From Pseudomonas indica NBRC 103045 (GTDB taxonomy: Bacteria > Pseudomonadota > Gammaproteobacteria > Pseudomonadales > Pseudomonadaceae), in contig NZ_BDAC01000033.1 of NCBI RefSeq assembly GCF_002091635.1, positions 1-50,321 on the forward strand: 50,321 nt of DNA, read 5' to 3'. How positions within the stretch are numbered: the first letter of the stretch is position 1; each line of letters starts with the position of its first letter. Shown piece by piece: positions 44,695 through 50,321 of the stretch. The notes below the pieces were generated by a model. That model saw nothing but the letters and a program-made list of their open reading frames with translations, had not been told where the DNA came from and made no database searches. The position numbers and the translations under genes were made by a program.

Positions 44695-46605
44695 ATGAAC
44701 TACCCGCACAGCCACGCGCGTTCGCTCCGCGAGCCCGCCGCATTCTGGGCCGAGCAGGCCGCCAGCGTCGCCTGGTATCGGACGCCCACCCAGGCCCTCG
44801 TCGAGCGTCCGGACGGCACGCACCAGTGGTTCCCCGACGGTGAGCTGAACAGTTGCTACCTGGCCTTGGATCACCAGATCGAGCAGGGCCGCGGTGAGCA
44901 GGATGCGCTGATCTACGACTCCCCGGTGACCGGCCGCAAGGCCCGCTACAGCTTCCGTCAGTTGCGCGACGAGGTGGCGCGGCTGGCCGGTGCGTTGCGC
45001 GACTTGGGGGTGGGGAAGGGCGACGGGGTGATCATCTACATGCCCATGGTGCCCGAGGCGGCCATGGCCATGCTCGCCTGCGCGCGGATCGGTGCAGTAC
45101 ATTCGGTGGTGTTCGGCGGTTTCGCGCCTCATGAACTGGCCGTGCGTATCGACGACGCCCGGCCCAAGCTGCTGCTCACCGCTTCCTGCGGGCTGGAGTT
45201 CGAGCGGGTGATCGAATACAAGCCGCTGGTGGACAAGGCCCTGGAGCAGGCCGGCCACCAGCCGGAGCATGTGTTGGTGCTGCAACGGCCGCAGGCCAGG
45301 GCGGCAATGCGCGAAGGCCGCGATCTCGACTGGCAGGCCACCGTCGCCGATGCCAGCCCGGCGGACCCGGTGCCGGTGGCCAGCGGCGATCCGCTCTACA
45401 TCATGTACACCTCGGGCACTACCGGGAAGCCCAAGGGCATCGTCCGCGAGAACGGCGGCCATGCCGTCGCCCTGCTGTTCGCCATGCGCCACGTCTACGG
45501 CATGCAGCCGGGCGAGATCTGGTGGGGCATCTCCGACGTGGGCTGGGTGGTGGGACACTCGCTGATCGTCTACGGGCCACTGATGAACGGCTGCACCACA
45601 GTGTTCTACGAGGGCAAACCGATCCGCACGCCGGACGCCGGCGCCTATTGGCGGGTGGTGGAGGAGTATGGGGTCAACGCACTGTTCTGCGCCCCCACCG
45701 CCATGCGCGCGATTCGCAAGGAAGACCCGCAGGGCGAGTTGCTGCGTCGCTACGACCAGCGTTCGCTGAAACAATTGTTCCTCGCCGGCGAGAAGCTCGA
45801 TTCCAGCACCCACCAATGGCTCGAAGCGCTCACCGGCAAGCCGGTGCACGACCACTGGTGGCAGACCGAGACCGGCTGGCCGGTGACCGCGCCCTGCACC
45901 GGCATGGAAGATTTCGCCGCGCGGGCGGGGTCGAGCAACCGTGCGGTGCCCGGCTACGACGTGCAGGTGCTGGACGACGAGGGCAAGCCGCTCGGGCCGA
46001 ACCAGCAGGGTGCCATCGTCATCGCCCTGCCGCTGCCGCCCGGTTGCGCCCAGACCCTATGGAACAACCACGAGCGTTACCTGGACGCCTACCTGCGTAC
46101 CTACCCCGGTTACTACCACACCGGCGACGGCGGCTATCTGGACGACGAGGGTTTCGTCTACATCATGGGGCGCACCGACGACGTGATTAATGTGTCCGGC
46201 CACCGGCTCTCCACCGGCGAGATGGAGGACTTGGTGGCCCGGCATCCGGCAGTGGCGGAGTGCGCCGTGATCGGCGTTCACGACGAGTTGAAAGGGCAGG
46301 TTCCGCTGGGGCTGGTGGTGCTCAAGGATGGCGCCGGCATCGCGGCCGATCGCCTGCAAAGCGAACTGGTGGCGACGGTCCGCGAGCAGATCGGCGCGCT
46401 GGCGTGCTTCCAGAAGGTGGCGGTGGTCAAGCGCCTGCCCAAGACCCGCTCCGGCAAAATCCTTCGCGCGGTGTTGCGCAAGATCGCCGACGGCGAGGCC
46501 TACAGCGTGCCGCCGACCATCGACGACCCGGCGATCCTCGATGAAATCGCCGAGGTGTTGCGTGCGTTCAAGGTTCCTGCCGGGATGAGTTCGGTTGCCC
46601 GCTGA
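44695..46605 (+). CDS. Short-chain acyl-CoA synthetase (propionate-CoA ligase PrpE/ACSS3 type)
   Basis: 636 residues of the ANL adenylating superfamily. The P-loop YTSGTTGKPKG is at 238-248, followed by IVRENGGHAVALLF; WWQTETGWPV and YHTGDGGYLDDEGFVYIMGRTDDVINVSGHRLST mark the A5-A8 motifs; the catalytic Lys588 in PKTRSGKILR is the residue often silenced by acetylation. The PrpE/ACSS3-like features (GKPKGIVRENGGH) favour propionate or a similar short acid over acetate, but this is inference. AGGCAGGA precedes the ATG. No prp genes are nearby. Confidence 0.88.
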   Translation: MNYPHSHARSLREPAAFWAEQAASVAWYRTPTQALVERPDGTHQWFPDGELNSCYLALDHQIEQGRGEQDALIYDSPVTGRKARYSFRQLRDEVARLAGALRDLGVGKGDGVIIYMPMVPEAAMAMLACARIGAVHSVVFGGFAPHELAVRIDDARPKLLLTASCGLEFERVIEYKPLVDKALEQAGHQPEHVLVLQRPQARAAMREGRDLDWQATVADASPADPVPVASGDPLYIMYTSGTTGKPKGIVRENGGHAVALLFAMRHVYGMQPGEIWWGISDVGWVVGHSLIVYGPLMNGCTTVFYEGKPIRTPDAGAYWRVVEEYGVNALFCAPTAMRAIRKEDPQGELLRRYDQRSLKQLFLAGEKLDSSTHQWLEALTGKPVHDHWWQTETGWPVTAPCTGMEDFAARAGSSNRAVPGYDVQVLDDEGKPLGPNQQGAIVIALPLPPGCAQTLWNNHERYLDAYLRTYPGYYHTGDGGYLDDEGFVYIMGRTDDVINVSGHRLSTGEMEDLVARHPAVAECAVIGVHDELKGQVPLGLVVLKDGAGIAADRLQSELVATVREQIGALACFQKVAVVKRLPKTRSGKILRAVLRKIADGEAYSVPPTIDDPAILDEIAEVLRAFKVPAGMSSVAR

Positions 46606-46626
46606 GCCGCGCCGGGCGATAACCCG

Positions 46627-46686
46627 GTGGGAGCGAATTCATTCGCGAAGGGAGGTGGAGCGCATCGCGAATGAATTCGCTCCCAC
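46627..46686. repeat. Inverted pair of 22-mer REP-like elements after the acyl-CoA synthetase
   Basis: GTGGGAGCGAATTCATTCGC plus GA (46627-46648) and its exact reverse complement (46665-46686) separated by 16 nt, giving a 22-bp perfect stem. Same family as the 43767 element (GTrGGrGCGAATTyATTCGC). Confidence 0.9.
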
Positions 46687-46695
46687 AAAAAAGCC

Positions 46696-46713
46696 TATGG
46701 GCGAATCATTTCG
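46696..46713 (+). repeat. Degenerate REP-like fragment
   Basis: TATGGGCGAATCATTTCG, a diverged copy of the 22-mer family, 10 bp after the inverted pair. Confidence 0.5.
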
Positions 46714-46756
46714 TCAACCGAACTATCTCCGGCAATGCCGTAGCCCCGGATAAGTC

Positions 46757-46777
46757 GTAGGGACGAATTCACGCGCC
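46757..46777 (+). repeat. Degenerate REP-like copy before the small-protein gene
   Basis: GTAGGGACGAATTCACGCGC plus C, a diverged copy of the family in direct orientation to the 43767 copy. Confidence 0.6.
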
Positions 46778-46793
46778 TACTGGGGGCGGTCGA

Positions 46794-46970
46794 TCACCCC
46801 GCTTCGCGACGTGGCGAAGGCCAGGGATGCGGAGCCTGCAGGCGCGCCTCCAGGGTGGCGACGAAGCGCCGGGCTTCGGTTTCGCTGGAAAAGCGCACGC
46901 TATGCTGGTCGATACGGACCTGCCAGGGGCTGTTCGGTGCGGGTGAGAGCGGCTGGACGAGAATTTTCAT
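46794..46970 (-). CDS. 58-residue conserved small protein, paralogue B
   Basis: MKILVQPLSPAPNSPWQVRI continuing to ...SETEARRFVATLEARLQAPH. Identical in length to paralogue A at 44321-44497, with more than half the residues identical (WQV, SETEAR, FV, TLEARL, APHP). The frame is open far upstream to 47330, but Met 46970 matches the paralogue start and has a GGAGAA site. The genes lie on either side of the acyl-CoA synthetase on the same strand. An ANR-like box lies upstream at 47037-47050. Confidence 0.8.
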   Translation of the reverse strand: MKILVQPLSPAPNSPWQVRIDQHSVRFSSETEARRFVATLEARLQAPHPWPSPRREAG

Positions 46971-47036
46971 GGCGGTTCTCCTGCATGCGGGGTCGCACAG
47001 GGCCGCCCCAGTGTAGGACCGCTTCGTGACCGGGAA

Positions 47037-47050
47037 ATGATCCAGGTCAA
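47037..47050. promoter_or_regulatory. ANR/DNR-like box in the divergent small-protein/PepSY gap
   Basis: ATGATCCAGGTCAA matches TTGAT-N4-ATCAA at 8 of 10 positions. A TACACT -10 on the minus strand (47015-47010) would place it at about -40.5 for paralogue B. A TACGCA on the plus strand (47072-47077) gives a similar, weaker fit toward the PepSY gene. Confidence 0.4.
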
Positions 47051-47201
47051 GCCCGGGCGTCAAGGCGCTGATACGCATTCTCAGCGGGCTTGTGACGGAT
47101 TCCCGAGTGCGGCAGGATGCATTGCCCGCCTGACACCGCTCAGACGGGCGCCATCGATCGGGCCGACCATGGCCATGACAACAAACGGAAGGATGACACC
47201 C

Positions 47202-47468
47202 ATGCGCAAACTGCTGCTGCTCTCCCTCGCTCTGTCCAGCCCCCTGGCCTTCGCCGGCCCCGAATGCACCAAAGCCGATAAAGCCGAGTGGCAGGACCAG
47301 GCCAAGTTCCAGGAAGACCTCAAGGCGCAAGGCTACGAGATCAAGAAGTTCAAGGTCACCGGCGGCAACTGCTACGAGATCTACGGCTGGGACAAGGACA
47401 AGCGCAAGGTCGAGATCTACTTCGATCCGGTCAGCGGCAAGGCCGTGAAGGAAGAGATCGAGGACTGA
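47202..47468 (+). CDS. Secreted PepSY-domain protein
   Basis: 88 residues. Signal peptide 1-18 (MRKLLLLSLALSSPLAFA) then a single PepSY-like domain (WQDQAKFQEDLKAQGYEIKK; GNCYEIYGWDKDKRKVEIYF; VSGKAVKEEIED). Two cysteines (22 and 57) could pair. A GGAAGGA site fits the ATG at 47202 better than the in-frame ATG at 47193. It is followed 4 bp later by a cytochrome b561 gene; such PepSY/b561 pairs occur widely in Proteobacteria. Confidence 0.85.
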   Translation: MRKLLLLSLALSSPLAFAGPECTKADKAEWQDQAKFQEDLKAQGYEIKKFKVTGGNCYEIYGWDKDKRKVEIYFDPVSGKAVKEEIED

Positions 47469-47472
47469 CCCC

Positions 47473-48003
47473 GTGAGCCGTGAAACCCTGCGCCTGTGGG
47501 ACCCGCTGGTACGCCTGTGTCACTGGTCCTTCGCCGGTGCCTTCATCGCCAACTACTTCTTCACCGAAGAAGGCGACGACTGGCACAACTGGATCGGCTA
47601 CTACGCCGTGGCCTGCCTGGTGGTGCGGCTGGTGTGGGGGTTCGTCGGTTCGCCGGCGGCGCGCTGGTCGGACTTCTGGCCGACCCCGGCGCGCCTTGTC
47701 GAACATGCCCGGGCGCTGCTCACCGGGCGCCCCTATCATCGCCTCGGACATTCGCCCATCGGCGGCCTGGTGATGATCCTAATGATGCTGCTGCTCCTCG
47801 GACTCGGCGTCACCGGCTTCCTGATGCAGGAAGTCGATTACTTCTGGGGCGAAGACCTGCCGCTGGAGATCCACGCCTTCTTCGCCAACACGCTGCTGGC
47901 GCTGGTCTGCGTACATCTGGCCGCCGCCCTCTACGAAAGCATCCGTCTGCGGGAAAACCTGCCGTTGTCGATGATCACCGGCAAGCGCCGCCGCCTGGAT
48001 TGA
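47473..48003 (+). CDS. Cytochrome b561 / Ni,Fe-hydrogenase-type cytochrome b (GTG start)
   Basis: 176 residues with four TM helices (about 14-32, 41-59, 95-115, 130-150). Conserved haem-ligand histidines sit in LVRLCHWSFAGAFIANYF, near HNWIGYYAVACLVVRLVWGF and in HAFFANTLLALVCVHLAAAL. It is an inner-membrane dihaem electron carrier, partner unknown, possibly the PepSY protein upstream. GTG 47473 lies 4 bp after that gene's stop. YHRLGHSPIGGLVMILMMLL follows the second TM pair, as in the family. Confidence 0.85.
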   Translation: MSRETLRLWDPLVRLCHWSFAGAFIANYFFTEEGDDWHNWIGYYAVACLVVRLVWGFVGSPAARWSDFWPTPARLVEHARALLTGRPYHRLGHSPIGGLVMILMMLLLLGLGVTGFLMQEVDYFWGEDLPLEIHAFFANTLLALVCVHLAAALYESIRLRENLPLSMITGKRRRLD

Positions 48004-48024
48004 CGGCACGGCTGTACCACGACC

Positions 48025-49029
<1,005 letters not shown>

Positions 49030-49179
49030 GCAAGCGCCGGCTATGTGCCCGACGGAACTGCCCGGCGCTCCGGGCGGTCGGCTTCATAGAGCCGGAAAGA
49101 AGTCGAGGGGCAGTCCGGCGGGAGGCGTGAACGGCGCCATCGACGGGACGCGAACGACTGCGGAGGTGAAACGGCACCC

Positions 49180-50265
49180 ATGCTGGCCCTACTGAAACAG
49201 GAGCGCTTCCTGCTGATCGCCCTCGCTGTGGCGCTGCTCGTCTATCCGCTCGAACACAGCCTGCTGGCGGCGGGGCGAATGGCCGCCCTGGTCACTGCCG
49301 GCGTGCTGGTACTGACCATCGTCCTGGCGTCCATGCGCGTCGCCCATCATGCGGAGAACCTTGCCGAGAAGGTCGGCGACCCCTACGGCAGCATGATCCT
49401 CACCCTCTCGGCGGTGCTGGTGGAAGTGGTGATCCTCGGCATCATGATCAGCCATGCGCCTTCGCCGACGCTGGTGCGCGACACCATCTACGCAGCGGTC
49501 ATGCTCGATCTCAATGGCATCCTCGGCCTGGCCGCGCTGATCGGCGGCTTCAAGCACGGCGAGCAGCCATACAACAACGACTCCGGGCGCACCTACGTGG
49601 TGATGATCCTCACCGCCATGGGCATCTCCATGGTGGTTCCGGAGTTCATTCCGCGTCGGCACTGGGAGGCGTACTCGGTGTTCACCATCGGCGCCATGCT
49701 GATGCTCTACGGCGTGTTCCTGCGCATGCAGGTGGGGCCGCACAGTTACTTTTTCAGCTACAGCTACCCGGAGAAGAAGAAAAAGACCGTAACCGCACCG
49801 CGCCACGAGGGCAGTCGCGGCCAGTCCATCGCCCTGCTGGTGACGGGCATTGTGCTCATCGGCGCGCTGGCCGAGGTGATGTCCAAATCCCTAGATGCCG
49901 GCCTGGAAGGCGCCGCCGCCCCACCGGTGCTGGCGGCCATCCTGGTGGCGGCGATCTCCGCCAGCCCGGAAATCCTCACCGCCCTGCGCGCGGCCCTGGC
50001 CAACCGCATGCAGTCGGTGGTCAACATCGCCCTCGGCGCCTCGCTGTCCACCGTGATCCTCACCGTGCCGGTGATGGAAGGCCTGGCCCTCTATAGCGGC
50101 CAGCCGTTCCAGATGGCGATGAGCCCGGTGCAGACGGTGATGGTTTTCATCACCCTGGTCGTCGCGGCGATCAACCTCGGCGATGGCGAAACCAACGCCA
50201 TCGAGGGGATGACTCACTTCGTGCTGTTCGCCACCTTCGTCATGCTGTCGTGCCTGGGGCTATAG
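49180..50265 (+). CDS. ChaA-type cation/proton antiporter (CaCA family)
   Basis: 361 residues with about 11 TM segments. The two alpha-repeat motifs of CaCA antiporters are visible: EKVGDPYGSMILTLSAVLVEVVILGIMIS (about 64-92, key Glu in LVEV) and AAISASPEILTALRAALANRMQSVVNIALGAS (about 259-290, Glu in SPE). A Lys-rich cytoplasmic loop (YPEKKKKTV) lies mid-protein. It would export Ca2+, Na+ or K+ against protons. GGAGGTG precedes the ATG; the gene ends 56 bp before the window end. Confidence 0.9.
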   Translation: MLALLKQERFLLIALAVALLVYPLEHSLLAAGRMAALVTAGVLVLTIVLASMRVAHHAENLAEKVGDPYGSMILTLSAVLVEVVILGIMISHAPSPTLVRDTIYAAVMLDLNGILGLAALIGGFKHGEQPYNNDSGRTYVVMILTAMGISMVVPEFIPRRHWEAYSVFTIGAMLMLYGVFLRMQVGPHSYFFSYSYPEKKKKTVTAPRHEGSRGQSIALLVTGIVLIGALAEVMSKSLDAGLEGAAAPPVLAAILVAAISASPEILTALRAALANRMQSVVNIALGASLSTVILTVPVMEGLALYSGQPFQMAMSPVQTVMVFITLVVAAINLGDGETNAIEGMTHFVLFATFVMLSCLGL

Positions 50266-50275
50266 AGGCTCCGCC

Positions 50276-50296
50276 GGGCGAATGATTCGCCCCTGC
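50276..50296 (-). repeat. REP-like palindrome at the window end
   Basis: GGGCGAATGATTCGCCCC plus TGC, a near-palindrome of the same family as the 43767 and 44284 elements, inverted orientation. Confidence 0.75.
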
Positions 50297-50321
50297 GACG
50301 TTGTCGTCGGGGCCGTCGATC

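Overview
The window is a stretch of high-GC chromosome from a member of the Pseudomonadaceae (Pseudomonas sensu lato). The basis is the protein sequences (UvrA, RpoA, KatA, NrdR and the r-proteins read as Pseudomonas orthologues), the gene order rplQ-katA-(x)-uvrA-MFS-ssb, the block epimerase/oprG/zinc ABC operon/thioredoxin-TPR/methyltransferase/lipoprotein/nrdR/ribD that I recall from P. aeruginosa, and intergenic REP-like palindromes of Pseudomonas type. The species cannot be fixed from sequence alone. No tRNA, rRNA, CRISPR array, prophage or insertion sequence was seen.

Region 1 (1-13.9 kb, all +): the fused S10-spc-alpha ribosomal superoperon, from the tail of a tuf-type terminator through rpsJ...rplQ, with secY, rpmJ (38 codons) and rpoA. 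A consensus promoter precedes rpsJ. Two further promoter-like sites lie inside the cluster, before rpsH and before rpsM. Each abuts a strong hairpin, so the superoperon appears to be re-set by hairpin/promoter modules.

Region 2 (13.9-24.7 kb): katA, a secreted M14 zinc carboxypeptidase sitting where bfrA sits in P. aeruginosa, uvrA (-), a YajR-like MFS transporter, ssb, a pair of short-chain-dehydrogenase-fold genes (one with a degenerate active site), and ompW/oprG (-) behind an ideally spaced ANR-type promoter.

Region 3 (24.7-33.5 kb), metal acquisition: a six-gene DUF3450-TtpC-ExbB-ExbD-TonB-TPR operon (Vibrio TonB2-like) behind a promoter overlapped by a Fur-like site, then on the - strand a ZrgA(DUF2796)-ABC ATPase-FtsX permease-DUF3299 operon behind a near-perfect Zur box. 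The TonB2-like operon is inserted between oprG and the zinc operon.

Region 4 (33.1-37.4 kb): a short conserved protein, a CnoX-like thioredoxin-TPR protein, a methyltransferase, a YbaY-like lipoprotein, nrdR and ribD. The riboflavin operon stops after ribD and gives way to region 5.

Region 5 (37.4-43.7 kb): a TetR repressor divergent from an RND efflux pair (periplasmic adaptor and HAE1-type pump, no outer-membrane channel), with an obvious operator between them, and then a Bcr/CflA-type MFS drug exporter.

Region 6 (43.7-50.3 kb): an accessory-looking stretch with many palindromic repeats, a structured three-way-junction element framed by exact inverted 22-mers, a short-chain acyl-CoA synthetase (PrpE/ACSS3 type) flanked by two paralogous 58-residue protein genes, a PepSY/cytochrome b561 pair, adenine/adenosine deaminase and a ChaA-type cation/proton antiporter.
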